DNA from: an uncultured Clostridia bacterium
Lineage (GTDB): Bacteria; Bacillota; Clostridia; Oscillospirales; Acutalibacteraceae
Reading direction: 5' to 3'
NCBI GenBank assembly: GCA_946407465.1
Contig: CAMJOD010000005.1
Coordinates: forward strand, 1-37,184
Length of the DNA stretch: 37,184 bases
Part shown: piece after piece, positions 16,783-25,912 of the stretch
Layout: every line of letters starts with the position of its first letter
How positions within the stretch are numbered: position 1 is the first letter of the stretch
The notes under the pieces: model-generated
What the model was told of the DNA's origin: nothing
Databases searched by the model: none
Seen by the model: the letters and a program-made list of their open reading frames with translations, nothing else
Position numbers and translations under genes: made by a program

Positions 16783-19344
16783 GTGAAACAAACCGCAATC
16801 GGTATTCTGGCGCATGTGGACTCCGGCAAAACCACCTTGTCGGAGGCGCTGCTCTATTGCACCGGCAACCTGCAAAGGCTCGGCAGAGTCGATCACCGCG
16901 ATTCCTTTTTGGATACCTACGCGCTGGAACGCGACCGCGGCATCACCATATTCTCCAAGCAGGCGGTGCTCACTTGCGGCGACGCGCGGTATTATCTGCT
17001 CGACACTCCCGGTCACGTTGATTTTTCCGCAGAGACCGAGCGTACACTACAGGTGCTCGACTATGCGATTCTGGTCGTCAGCGGCACCGACGGCGTACAG
17101 AGCCACACCAAAACGCTCTGGCGGCTTCTGCAAAAATACCGTGTGCCGTGCTTTTTGTTTGTCAATAAGATGGATTTGCCCGGCGCGGACAAGACATGGC
17201 TGCTCAATAATCTAAAGGGCGGACTCAGCGACGCCTGCATTGATTTTTCCGAGGAGGGAAGCGACGCGTTTTTGGAGAATGTCGCTCTCTGTGATGAAGA
17301 CCTGCTCGGCAAATATGAGGAAAGCGCCATTACCGATGCGGATATTATCGAAGCTATCCGCCGCCGACGGCTATTTCCCTGTTTTTTCGGCTCCGCCTTA
17401 AAGCTGGACGGCGTTGAGCGGTTTTGGGACGCTGTGCAGCGGCTGACGCGCATGCCTGTCTATGGTGGCGAATTTGGCGCCAAGGTCTACAAAATCGCCG
17501 AGGACAACCAGGGCAACCGCCTCACCTTTCTCAAGGTGACCGGCGGCGTGCTGCGCGTCAAGGACGTGCTCCCGGGTCTGCGCAACACAAACGGCGAAAA
17601 GGTCAACCAAATCCGTGTCTATTCGGGTGAAATGTTCACCGCGGTCAGCGAGGCGGCGGCAGGCACCGTCTGCGCTGTCACGGGCGTCACCTTTACACGC
17701 AGCGGCGACGGCTTGGGAGCCGAAACCGACAGCGGCCTGCCGGTGCTGGAGCCGGTGCTGACCTACCGCGTGGAGCTTCCGCCGCAGGTCAGCGCGCACA
17801 CCGCGCTCGCCAAAATGCGGATTCTCGAAGCTGAGGATCCGCAGCTCAACGTGGTATGGGACGAGCGTCACGGCGATATTCAGGTGCAGCTGATGGGCGA
17901 GATTCAGCTCGAGGTGCTGCGCAGCCTGATTGCGGAGCGCTTCGGCTTTGACGTCACATTCGGACAGGGCAACATTATTTATAAGGAAACAATAGCCGAT
18001 ACCGTCGAGGGCGTCGGGCATTTTGAACCGCTGCGCCATTATGCGGAGGTGCACCTGCTCCTAAAGCCTGCAAAGCGCGACAGCGGCTTGGTGTTCCATA
18101 CGCGCTGCAAGGAGGATTTGCTCGACAAAAACTGGCAGCGGTTGATTTTGACTCATTTGTATGAAAAAACGCACCTCGGCGTGCTCACCGGCTCGCCGAT
18201 AACCGATATGGAAATCTCGCTTGTCTCCGGCAGGGCGCACGCCAAGCACACCGAGGGCGGCGACTTTCGGCAGGCGACCTATCGCGCCGTCCGGCAGGGC
18301 TTGCGCAGCGCCGAGAGTATTTTGCTGGAGCCTGTCTATTCTTTTGTGCTGGAGGTGCCGGCGGAAAACATCGGCAGAGCCATGAACGATATTCAGCGGC
18401 TTTACGGCAGCTTTCAGCCACCGGAGCAGAGCGGCGAAACCTGTGTGCTCACCGGCACCGCGCCTGTTTCCGAAATGCGCGGCTATGCCAAGGAGCTGCT
18501 GCAATACACCCACGGAAAGGGCAGGCTGTCGCTCACGCTCAAGGGCTACGAGCCGTGCCACAACGCGGAGGAGGTCATCGCGGCGGCTGCCTACGACCCC
18601 GACGCCGATGTGCTCAATCCGTGCGACTCTGTTTTTTGTTCTCACGGCGCCGGTTACACGGTCAGGTGGAACGAGGTCAAGGAGCATATGCACCTGGCAA
18701 GCGCCCTGCGGCAGACGGCGCCGGTTTCCGTTGACAGCGGCAGCTACTTTGCCAAGCGGCGCAGCCAAAGCGACATTTTTGCGCTCGACAAGGAGCTGAT
18801 GCATATTTTTGAGCAGACCTACGGTCCTGTCCGTCAAAAAAAGCAGGGAGAGCGCCGCGTCTACAAGGCGCCTGCGCAGCCGCAGTCTGAAAAAAAAGCC
18901 AAGGCGGCTGCCTATGACGGCGACGAATATCTGCTGGTGGACGGCTATAACCTGATTTTTGCGTGGGACAAGCTGCGCGAGCTGACCTTTGACGGCTCGC
19001 GTGAGCGGCTGATTAATATTCTCTGCAATTATCAGGGCTACAAAAAATGCGAGGTCATCGTCGTCTTTGACGCCTACAAGGTCAAGGGACAGCAGCGCGA
19101 GGTGGAGCGCGTGAACAATATTTCCGTCGTCTACACCAAGGAGGCGGAGACCGCGGATATGTATATTGAAAAAACCTCGCATCAGCTCGCCAAGCGTCAC
19201 CGCGTTCGCGTCGTGACCTCCGACGGCTTGGAGCAGCTGATTATCCTCGGCAACGGCGCGCTGCGTGTGCCGTCGCGGTCGTTTATTGAAGAAGTGGAGG
19301 CAGCAGAGGAAGAAATTCGCCAAATCATTGCAGAGGAGATATAA
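16783..19344 (+). CDS. Tet(M)/EF-G-like ribosome-associated translational GTPase fused to a C-terminal YacP/Rae1-like NYN (PIN-like) nuclease domain
   Basis: GTG start; G motifs AHVDSGKTT, DRGITI, DTPGHVD, NKMD; EF-G domains through about residue 690; C-terminal DEYLLVDGYNLIFAW...VVFDAYK...YTKEAETADMYIEK...VVTSDGLEQLIILGNGALRV matches YacP-type NYN. Confidence 0.93.
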   Translation: MKQTAIGILAHVDSGKTTLSEALLYCTGNLQRLGRVDHRDSFLDTYALERDRGITIFSKQAVLTCGDARYYLLDTPGHVDFSAETERTLQVLDYAILVVSGTDGVQSHTKTLWRLLQKYRVPCFLFVNKMDLPGADKTWLLNNLKGGLSDACIDFSEEGSDAFLENVALCDEDLLGKYEESAITDADIIEAIRRRRLFPCFFGSALKLDGVERFWDAVQRLTRMPVYGGEFGAKVYKIAEDNQGNRLTFLKVTGGVLRVKDVLPGLRNTNGEKVNQIRVYSGEMFTAVSEAAAGTVCAVTGVTFTRSGDGLGAETDSGLPVLEPVLTYRVELPPQVSAHTALAKMRILEAEDPQLNVVWDERHGDIQVQLMGEIQLEVLRSLIAERFGFDVTFGQGNIIYKETIADTVEGVGHFEPLRHYAEVHLLLKPAKRDSGLVFHTRCKEDLLDKNWQRLILTHLYEKTHLGVLTGSPITDMEISLVSGRAHAKHTEGGDFRQATYRAVRQGLRSAESILLEPVYSFVLEVPAENIGRAMNDIQRLYGSFQPPEQSGETCVLTGTAPVSEMRGYAKELLQYTHGKGRLSLTLKGYEPCHNAEEVIAAAAYDPDADVLNPCDSVFCSHGAGYTVRWNEVKEHMHLASALRQTAPVSVDSGSYFAKRRSQSDIFALDKELMHIFEQTYGPVRQKKQGERRVYKAPAQPQSEKKAKAAAYDGDEYLLVDGYNLIFAWDKLRELTFDGSRERLINILCNYQGYKKCEVIVVFDAYKVKGQQREVERVNNISVVYTKEAETADMYIEKTSHQLAKRHRVRVVTSDGLEQLIILGNGALRVPSRSFIEEVEAAEEEIRQIIAEEI

Positions 19345-19371
19345 TTCTTTTTTGAAAAAAAGGAGGATAAC

Positions 19372-19926
19372 ATGGGTCTTTTTGACAGCTTAAAGAATAC
19401 CCCAAAGCCTGCCGCGCTGACAGGCACCGGCAGCAAAACCGTCGAGGTAGTGTTTTCCGCTCTGCCCGACACTCTGGAGCAGTTCAAGGCGCTGCCGCAG
19501 GCGGCAATGAGCAATCCCTTTGACACCGCCGCGCTGACGGTGCTGGCATTCTGCTTCTATCCGCAGGACAGGGAGCTCTCGCTCGCCATGCTCGATTTTT
19601 TGCGCGGACCCAGACCGCTCAGTCCCTTTGACAAGCAGTTTATCCGCGACCGATTCATGGACAAGGACTATGTGCCGCGTTCTTATTTTAAGGGCGCTGT
19701 GCCGCAGAATGACTATCTGCCGCAGGAGCCTTATACGATTGTCATAAGCGAAAATCCCTACTCCTACGCGGAGCCGAACTATTGCCGCCTGTTTTTGCGC
19801 TCCGGCGGCGCTGACAATCCGCGTGAAATCAAGCTGCGTCTCGCCAAGGACGGCAGGTGGTATTTGTGGGAGCAGATGATACTGGTGGGAATCCGCGAGC
19901 CGGAGAGCGCCAATCCGTGGGCGTAG
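19372..19926 (+). CDS. Conserved hypothetical protein (184 aa)
   Basis: RBS AAGGAGG before ATG; intact ORF MGLFDSLKNTPKPAALTGTGSKTVEVVFSALPDTLEQFKALP. Confidence 0.8.
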   Translation: MGLFDSLKNTPKPAALTGTGSKTVEVVFSALPDTLEQFKALPQAAMSNPFDTAALTVLAFCFYPQDRELSLAMLDFLRGPRPLSPFDKQFIRDRFMDKDYVPRSYFKGAVPQNDYLPQEPYTIVISENPYSYAEPNYCRLFLRSGGADNPREIKLRLAKDGRWYLWEQMILVGIREPESANPWA

Positions 19927-19976
19927 CCGTATGAAAATGACAAAATGAGAGCATGGTTACAGTTTTGTCAAAAGGT

Positions 19977-20004
19977 TTGACAACCCTTGCATTTGATGTA
20001 TAAT
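19977..20004 (+). promoter_or_regulatory. Consensus sigmaA promoter for the first polymerase gene
   Basis: TTGACA (19977-19982)-N16-TATAAT (19999-20004). Confidence 0.88.
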
Positions 20005-20047
20005 GAAAGGGATAAGCCTTTTATTGGAAACGGAGATAGGATAGGAT

Positions 20048-21490
20048 ATGACAAATCTGAAAAAGGCGCTTTTGAGCAAATCGCTGTTTCGGCAGTGCTA
20101 CATCATTTGTCTCTTCGCCTGCAATATTTCCTACATACATTTTGTCGCCTATGCTGCGTTGGTGCTTATGGTGATTTGGGGCGCGTTTTTGGTCGTCTAT
20201 TCCGAAATCACACGCCGCACCGCGCTGCGCACGCGCTACGGCTTTTGGCTGATAGCATTTTTTGTGTCGTCGGTGGTGACACTGTTGCTGCATGTGCTCG
20301 ACAATGCCTTTTTGAATTTTGCGTTTTTGCTGCACATCGCCATTTGCTTCTTCATCTTTTATTCGGTACACACCGAAAAGCAGCTCAATTTCCGCCGGGA
20401 GCTGTTCAATATCAGCCGCATCATCATCTATCTCACCACCGTGCTGGGCGCGGCAGGACTGACGCTGTTGGTGCTCGGCATTGACTTTGAGTTTTTGAGC
20501 GTAAAGTTTATTATCTATGAAAACCGCTTTACGGGTCTGTTTCTGAACCCCAACCAGATGGCGTTTTCCGCTGTGACAGCCATGTTTTGCTGCCATATGA
20601 TGCTCAAAAGGGATTTTGTGATTTTGGCAGGCTGCCGCCGCATCAGCCGTATTTGGCTTGCCAGCTGCATGGCGGTCAACAGCATCGCATTGCTGCTCAG
20701 CGATTCCAACGGCGCGCTGGTCATGCTGATTGGCTACGCATTCTTTTTCGTCATCTATAAAATGTTCGGAACGGAGAGCAATTTCAATTTCAGGCAGATT
20801 CTGGTGCGCTCGATTTCGTGCGTTCTCGCCGGAATGGTGATTGTGTCCTCCATGTTTTTGCTGCGAACGGTCTGTCAGCTCGGCTTCACCCAGCTCATCA
20901 AAAATAACCAAGGAATTGTGTTACCAATTGAGCGTCCCGGAGAGCAGGCGCATCCGGTCACCTTTGACCACGAAAACACCAACGTGGACTCCGGCAGACT
21001 GGTGCTCTGGCAGCAGGGCTTGCAGATGTTTGCCAAGCATCCGGTGTTCGGCATCGGCAAGGGAAACATTGATTATTACGGCAGGCAGATGTTCGAGAAC
21101 GGCGTAAAGTTCTCCGACCACTACGGTGATTTGGCGCCGCTTTTGGTGGATTTTCACAACGGCTATCTGACGATGCTGGTCTGCGCCGGCGGCTTGGGTT
21201 TTGTTTTGTTCAGCATATTCGGCGTGCGGTTTTTGATTTCCACCACGCGGCACGTCCTGCGCGACACGCGGCTGCAGCAGAGTGAATTTCCGTGCATGTA
21301 CTCCTTTTTGTGCGCCTATCTGGTCTATTCGGTCATTGAGGTCACGCTGCTGTTCAATGTCATGTTCACCATTGTCTTTTTCTGGCTGATTCTCGGCTAC
21401 ACCTCCTGTCACCTCACAAAGAATATTCCCGACCATCCGATTGAACACATACAGCTTTTCGGCAAGCCGTTCCGAAAAAGCTTGTTTTAA
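20048..21490 (+). CDS. O-antigen ligase/polymerase-like (Wzy/WaaL) membrane protein
   Basis: Polytopic; FTGLFLNPNQMAFSA and GRLVLWQQGLQMFAKHPVFGIGKGNID...DFHNGYLTMLVCAGGLGFV are typical Wzy_C/O-antigen ligase motifs. Confidence 0.87.
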   Translation: MTNLKKALLSKSLFRQCYIICLFACNISYIHFVAYAALVLMVIWGAFLVVYSEITRRTALRTRYGFWLIAFFVSSVVTLLLHVLDNAFLNFAFLLHIAICFFIFYSVHTEKQLNFRRELFNISRIIIYLTTVLGAAGLTLLVLGIDFEFLSVKFIIYENRFTGLFLNPNQMAFSAVTAMFCCHMMLKRDFVILAGCRRISRIWLASCMAVNSIALLLSDSNGALVMLIGYAFFFVIYKMFGTESNFNFRQILVRSISCVLAGMVIVSSMFLLRTVCQLGFTQLIKNNQGIVLPIERPGEQAHPVTFDHENTNVDSGRLVLWQQGLQMFAKHPVFGIGKGNIDYYGRQMFENGVKFSDHYGDLAPLLVDFHNGYLTMLVCAGGLGFVLFSIFGVRFLISTTRHVLRDTRLQQSEFPCMYSFLCAYLVYSVIEVTLLFNVMFTIVFFWLILGYTSCHLTKNIPDHPIEHIQLFGKPFRKSLF

Positions 21491-21513
21491 TAAAAATTCT
21501 TTTACAGCAAAAT

Positions 21514-21552
21514 AAAGCAACCGCAAGGAATCAGATCCGGCGGTTGCTTTTT
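21514..21552 (+). terminator. Rho-independent terminator
   Basis: 11-bp stem AAAGCAACCGC/GCGGTTGCTTT followed by TT. Confidence 0.92.
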
Positions 21553-21703
21553 GCAGGAATTTATCTGTCTTTTTGACGGATAGGCGAGATGATGCCGCAA
21601 GGATTTCGCACTTAGGCGCGGCAGGGAGCTGTCAGTGCTTTCCTTATTGTGTTTTTAGAAAATAGCATGATGGTTGAAATATGGGCAAAATATAGTAATG
21701 CAG

Positions 21704-21731
21704 TTGACTTTTTTTTGATAAATGTTATAAT
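21704..21731 (+). promoter_or_regulatory. Promoter of the main exopolysaccharide operon
   Basis: TTGACT-N16-TATAAT with TGT extended -10. Confidence 0.87.
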
Positions 21732-21744
21732 AGGAGTATTGTTT

Positions 21745-21864
21745 GACGAAGTATGCATATTTTTGACGATAGTGCTTTGTTTTTTGTGAATAATACTACT
21801 ATTGTTGCTGTTCTTCGTCATGTGGTAAAAAACAGTACACAGCAATTGGTTCATGCTTGTGTAC
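21745..21864 (+). ncRNA. Structured 5' leader candidate of the exopolysaccharide operon
   Basis: Nested pairings GACGAAG/CTTCGTC (21745-21751/21813-21819) and ACGATAGT/ACTATTGT (21766-21773/21798-21805), plus hairpin GTACACA/TGTGTAC (21835-21841/21858-21864). Confidence 0.4.
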
Positions 21865-21932
21865 GGTTCGGGATAAGGTTTGGCTTAATGATAAGAATCG
21901 CAGATAAAAGGTATAATAAAAGAAAAAAAGAG

Positions 21933-22688
21933 ATGGGCGTGGAGCTTAACATCATTCCGCTGTTGGTCTATTTGCTGAAGCGGTTGTGGATTATCCTGCT
22001 GGTCGGTGCTGTGGCAGGCGCCGTGACCTATACAGCGGTCAAGCTGCTGGTGCAGCCTACCTACCGCTGCAGCTTCGCGGCCTATGTCAACAACAGGCAG
22101 CTGTCGTCCAAATCCATCACGGAATACCTGACAAGCTCCGACGTCGATGCGTCAAAGGAGCTGGTCAAAACCTATTCCGCTATTCTCAAATCCAACAGTA
22201 TTCTGTCCTCGGCGGACGAGGCGCTCCATTCAGACTATACCCTCAGGGAGCTAAAGAAAATGGTTTCCACCCAGATTCAGGATGAAACCGAGATTATTCA
22301 GGTCTTTGTGGAGGCAAAAAGCCCCGAGGAATCCTACAGAATCGCCACTGCCATCGTCGATGTCGCGCCAAAAAGCATGGCGGATATCGTAGAGGGCAGC
22401 TCCATGAAGATTGTGGAGATGCCGCAGCCGCCCAACGACATTTATTCGCCGAGCTACTTTCGCTACACACTGCTCGGCTTCGGCGTTGCGGCGCTGCTGA
22501 CAATTGTTTTGTTGGCGATTCACTATCTGCGCAACGACATTATCACCGATGAAGCTGAGGTGGAGAGTCAGTTTCCGGTTCATGTGTTAGGCGTAATTCC
22601 CGACGTCAACAGTTCCGCTAACGACAAGACAGGCGCCTATTATAACCATTATAAACACACATCCGAAGACCACGACTCACGGAAATGA
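21933..22688 (+). CDS. Wzz/CapA-type chain-length determinant (BY-kinase modulator)
   Basis: MGVELNIIPLLVYLLKRLWIILLVGAVAGAVTYTAVKLLVQPTYRCS ... second TM YTLLGFGVAALLTIVLLAIHYLRND; ORF-track start 21753 is probably too far upstream. Confidence 0.88.
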   Translation: MGVELNIIPLLVYLLKRLWIILLVGAVAGAVTYTAVKLLVQPTYRCSFAAYVNNRQLSSKSITEYLTSSDVDASKELVKTYSAILKSNSILSSADEALHSDYTLRELKKMVSTQIQDETEIIQVFVEAKSPEESYRIATAIVDVAPKSMADIVEGSSMKIVEMPQPPNDIYSPSYFRYTLLGFGVAALLTIVLLAIHYLRNDIITDEAEVESQFPVHVLGVIPDVNSSANDKTGAYYNHYKHTSEDHDSRK

Positions 22689-22706
22689 AGCGGAGGGGAC
22701 AGCCAG

Positions 22707-23438
22707 GTGAAAAAGCGTAAAATTGTTTCGGAATTATTCGATCCGAAAAAAATGCTGCTATCGGAGAACTCTCCCTTTCCTATGCGCGAAGCATACAAAT
22801 CCCTGCGCACCAATTTGATGTTCTCTATTCCGGGCGGCGACAGCAAATGTATCGCCATTGTTTCCGCCAACCGCGGCGAGGGGAAGAGCACCATCGCCAT
22901 CAACCTGGCAATCTCTTTTGCGCAGACGAACCAAAAGGTCATTGTGGTGGACTGCGACATGCGTCTGCCGAGCGTTGCCGCCAAAATCGGTATCAACGCA
23001 AAGCCGGGTCTGAGCAACTTTCTTGCCGGCAGCGGTGAGATTCAGGGTGATTTGATCCAGCATGCGGACGAATACGGCATCGACATTCTCGCCGCCGGCG
23101 ACATTCCGCCCGACCCCACCACATTGCTCGGCTCCAAGCAGATGAAAAATCTGATTGCGTTGTTAAAAGAATACTATGATTATATCGTGCTGGACTTTCC
23201 GCCGGTCACGGTCGTCACCGACGCGGTGATTCTCTCCGATGCGATAGACGGTTATTTGATTGTTGTGCGCCACGGTTTGTCGGAGTTTAAAAAGCTCAGG
23301 GAGACCTTCTACCGCCTTAATTTTTCGGACGCAAAGATTGCTGGCGTTGTTTATAACGGCAAGGGAAGCCGCAACAGCTACAGCAAATACTACAGCAAAA
23401 AAGGCGAATATTATTACGACGAGTATTATCAAAAATAA
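22707..23438 (+). CDS. CpsD/CapB-family bacterial tyrosine kinase
   Basis: Walker A NRGEGKSTIAINLA, VVDCDMRLPS, DYIVLDFPP; C-terminal Tyr cluster YSKYYSKKGEYYYDEYYQK. Confidence 0.94.
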   Translation: MKKRKIVSELFDPKKMLLSENSPFPMREAYKSLRTNLMFSIPGGDSKCIAIVSANRGEGKSTIAINLAISFAQTNQKVIVVDCDMRLPSVAAKIGINAKPGLSNFLAGSGEIQGDLIQHADEYGIDILAAGDIPPDPTTLLGSKQMKNLIALLKEYYDYIVLDFPPVTVVTDAVILSDAIDGYLIVVRHGLSEFKKLRETFYRLNFSDAKIAGVVYNGKGSRNSYSKYYSKKGEYYYDEYYQK

Positions 23439-23472
23439 CCGTGACAGAATCTGGCCGCCTCAAAAAATATAT

Positions 23473-23511
23473 AGCTGCCCATATGCACAAAACTTTTTAC
23501 GGCAGCTTTTT
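23473..23511 (+). terminator. Intra-operon terminator/attenuator candidate after the BY-kinase gene
   Basis: AGCTGCC (23473-23479)/GGCAGCT (23501-23507) followed by TTTT. Confidence 0.5.
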
Positions 23512-23522
23512 GCCAAAAAACC

Positions 23523-23554
23523 GCACCTCTAAAAAACCCTATATTGAGAGGTGC
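23523..23554 (+). promoter_or_regulatory. Hairpin sequestering the RBS of the sugar transferase gene
   Basis: GCACCTCT (23523-23530)/AGAGGTGC (23547-23554); the 3' arm contains the AGAGG Shine-Dalgarno just before GTG at 23557. Confidence 0.5.
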
Positions 23555-23556
23555 TA

Positions 23557-24309
23557 GTGATTCGACAGAGATGGGGAAGTAGAGTGACAGGGCAAACAAA
23601 CGGCGTTTATGCGCGATATATTAAGCGAATACTGGGAAAAGTGCTGGCGGTAACGGCACTGCTCATTTTATTGCCGCTGTTTTTGCTGCTGACGCTGACA
23701 GGCGCCGCCGCGATGCGCGGCAATCCTTTTTTTGTGCAGCCGCGTCCCGGAAAAATCTCTCCCAAAACCGGACGGGAACAAATTTTCAGACTGATAAAAT
23801 TTCGCACCATGGACAACCGCCGCGACAGGAACGGCAAGCTTCTTCCTGACGAAGAGCGGCTTAACGCCTACGGCAGATTTTTGCGCAGAACCAGTCTGGA
23901 CGAGCTGCCCCAGCTTCTCAACGTCATCAGCGGCACCGGTGTTTTGGTGGGACCGCGTCCCATGCTGGTGCGCGATATGGTGTTTATGTCGCCGCAGGTG
24001 CGCAGACGGCACACCGTCTGGCCGGGCATCACCGGCTGGGCGCAGGTGCATGGAAGAAACAGCATTTCGTGGGAAGAAAAATTCGTTTACGATTTGGAAT
24101 ATATTGACCGCGGCATCACCTTCAGGGGCGATTTGCAGATTCTTGCTATGACGTTGATGCAGGTGTTCAAGCACAGCGACGTCAACCGCGAGGGAACCGC
24201 CTCCGATCTCGACTACGGCGACTGGCTGTTGGCGGACGGCGGCGTCACACAGGAAGAATACGACAAGAAGCAGCGTGAAGCGCTGGAGCTGTTGCGTGGT
24301 GTCAGTTAG
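23557..24309 (+). CDS. Initiating sugar transferase (undecaprenyl-phosphate sugar phosphotransferase, WcaJ/EpsL-type)
   Basis: FRLIKFRTMDNRRDRNGKLLPDEERLNAYGRFLRRTSLDELPQLLNVISG...VGPRPMLV...WPGITGWAQVHGRNSISWEEKFVYDLEYI. Confidence 0.93.
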   Translation: MIRQRWGSRVTGQTNGVYARYIKRILGKVLAVTALLILLPLFLLLTLTGAAAMRGNPFFVQPRPGKISPKTGREQIFRLIKFRTMDNRRDRNGKLLPDEERLNAYGRFLRRTSLDELPQLLNVISGTGVLVGPRPMLVRDMVFMSPQVRRRHTVWPGITGWAQVHGRNSISWEEKFVYDLEYIDRGITFRGDLQILAMTLMQVFKHSDVNREGTASDLDYGDWLLADGGVTQEEYDKKQREALELLRGVS

Positions 24310-25155
24310 ATGAAAAGCAGAGAATGGCTGTATTATAATCATGCGTTGGTGTCCGCCTTGCCGCCGCACCAAGCTCCCGACACGTCTGTGCTGCGCAGCA
24401 AACGCTTTTGGCGGTCGTTTGGAGGACGCGCTCTGTTCGCCGCATGGACAGACGGCTTTGACTGCGGCAGCGAGACCGAATGGTGGTACTGTATCTGTGA
24501 CAAGCCCTTTGACATGCAAGCGCTTAAGTCCAAGCGGCGCAACGTTGTCAAAAATGCGCTCAAATATTGCGCCGTCCGCGTCGGCAATCCGCTCGATTAC
24601 GAGGAGGCGCTGTTTGCGGCGTACACGGAGGCACAGCGCAGCTACGCCGCCGTAAACCGTCGGGAGGCACAGCGCGAAGCCTTTCGCCGCAGCATGAAGC
24701 GGTTGGCGGAGGACGAAGCCGTTGACGTCTATATTTGCTTTATCAGGGAGACAAACGAGGCGGCAGGCTACGCAGTCGTCAAAAACGGCGACGGCTATTG
24801 CGCGTTTCAGTCCCAAAAGGTCAAGCCTTCCCTTGAAAAATATCAGGTCAACGCCGCGCTGGTACACGCGATTTTGTCGCGTTATGCCGACCGGCTGGGC
24901 AGCGGCTTTTATATCTGCGACGGCGCGCGCTCGGTCAACCACATCACGCATTTTCAGGATTATCTCGAAAAGTATTTCGGATTCCGCAAGGCGTATTGCC
25001 GCCTGCACATGTATTACCGCTTGCCGGTGCGGCTCGGCGTCAGACTGCTCTATCCGTTCCGCAGGCTGATACACAAGAGAAAAAACAACCGTCTGCTGCA
25101 TCAGCTCAGCGCCGTGCTGCGGATGGAAGAAATCAGGAGAAGCTTTGATGGATGA
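24310..25155 (+). CDS. GNAT/FemAB-like acyltransferase
   Basis: SKRRNVVKNALKYCAVRVG...VYICFIRETNEAAGYAVVKNGDGYCAFQSQKVKPSLEKYQVNAALVHAIL layout. Confidence 0.6.
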   Translation: MKSREWLYYNHALVSALPPHQAPDTSVLRSKRFWRSFGGRALFAAWTDGFDCGSETEWWYCICDKPFDMQALKSKRRNVVKNALKYCAVRVGNPLDYEEALFAAYTEAQRSYAAVNRREAQREAFRRSMKRLAEDEAVDVYICFIRETNEAAGYAVVKNGDGYCAFQSQKVKPSLEKYQVNAALVHAILSRYADRLGSGFYICDGARSVNHITHFQDYLEKYFGFRKAYCRLHMYYRLPVRLGVRLLYPFRRLIHKRKNNRLLHQLSAVLRMEEIRRSFDG

Positions 25156-25909
25156 ATTGGTTTCGGTCATTATGCCGTCCTTCAACACAGGTGAATATAT
25201 AGCTGCTTCCGTCGAATCTGTTTTGGCGCAGACCTATCCTAACTGGGAGCTGCTGATTGTGGACGACTGCTCTACCGACAACACAACAGAGGTGATTTGT
25301 CGCTACCAAGACCCAAGAATTATTCTTCTAAAGAACAAAACCAATTCCGGAGCCGCTCTCTCACGCAACTATGCGCTGCGCGAAGCCAAGGGCAGGTGGA
25401 TTGCCTTTCTCGACAGCGACGACACATGGGAGCCAAAAAAGCTCGAAAAGCAGCTGCGCTTTATGCAGGAGAACGGCTACGCCTTCACCTTCACCGATTA
25501 CCGCATCTGCCTGAACGGTGTGTGGATGCCCTATATCAACACCGGTCCCGATGTGGTGAACAAGCGGAAAATGTATAATTACTGCTACTTTTCGACCATC
25601 ACGGTCATGTATGACCGCAGCGTTATCGGACTGATTCAGATTGCCGATATGCGCAAAAACAACGACTACACCATGTGGCTGCAGGCGATAGAAAAAAGCG
25701 ACGCCCACCGTCTGCCGGAGTGCCTGTCCTACTATATCAAGCACGACGACTCCATCACCGGAGGCAGCAAGCTGCGGCTTGTCAAGTGGCACTACAGGCT
25801 GTTTCGTCAGGCGCTCGGCAAAAATCCCGTCACCGCGGCGGTGCTGACGGCAAATAATCTTGTACACGGAGTATGGAAAAAGCTGCATTACAGGCAGCCC
25901 GTTGAATGA
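25148..25909 (+). CDS. Glycosyltransferase family 2
   Basis: VSVIMPSFNTGEYIAASVESVLAQTYPNWELLIVDDCSTDNT...IAFLDSDDTW. Confidence 0.95.
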   Translation: MDELVSVIMPSFNTGEYIAASVESVLAQTYPNWELLIVDDCSTDNTTEVICRYQDPRIILLKNKTNSGAALSRNYALREAKGRWIAFLDSDDTWEPKKLEKQLRFMQENGYAFTFTDYRICLNGVWMPYINTGPDVVNKRKMYNYCYFSTITVMYDRSVIGLIQIADMRKNNDYTMWLQAIEKSDAHRLPECLSYYIKHDDSITGGSKLRLVKWHYRLFRQALGKNPVTAAVLTANNLVHGVWKKLHYRQPVE

Positions 25910-25912
25910 GCT

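Noticed and set aside
18061-19323. 420-aa minus ORF opposite the GTPase-NYN gene
   Set aside because: Fully antisense to a clear domain-bearing gene; low-complexity Arg/Leu/Val/Ala-rich product typical of shadow ORFs.
16783-19344. Acquired tetracycline-resistance gene tet(M)/tet(W)
   Set aside because: The sequence is only Tet(M)-like, carries an NYN domain absent from classical Tet proteins, has GC and codon usage like its neighbours, and lacks a long attenuator leader (start codon about 34 nt after the predicted TSS).
23668-25188. 506-aa minus ORF opposite the sugar transferase and GNAT genes
   Set aside because: Spans two well-supported plus-strand genes; composition typical of antisense frames.
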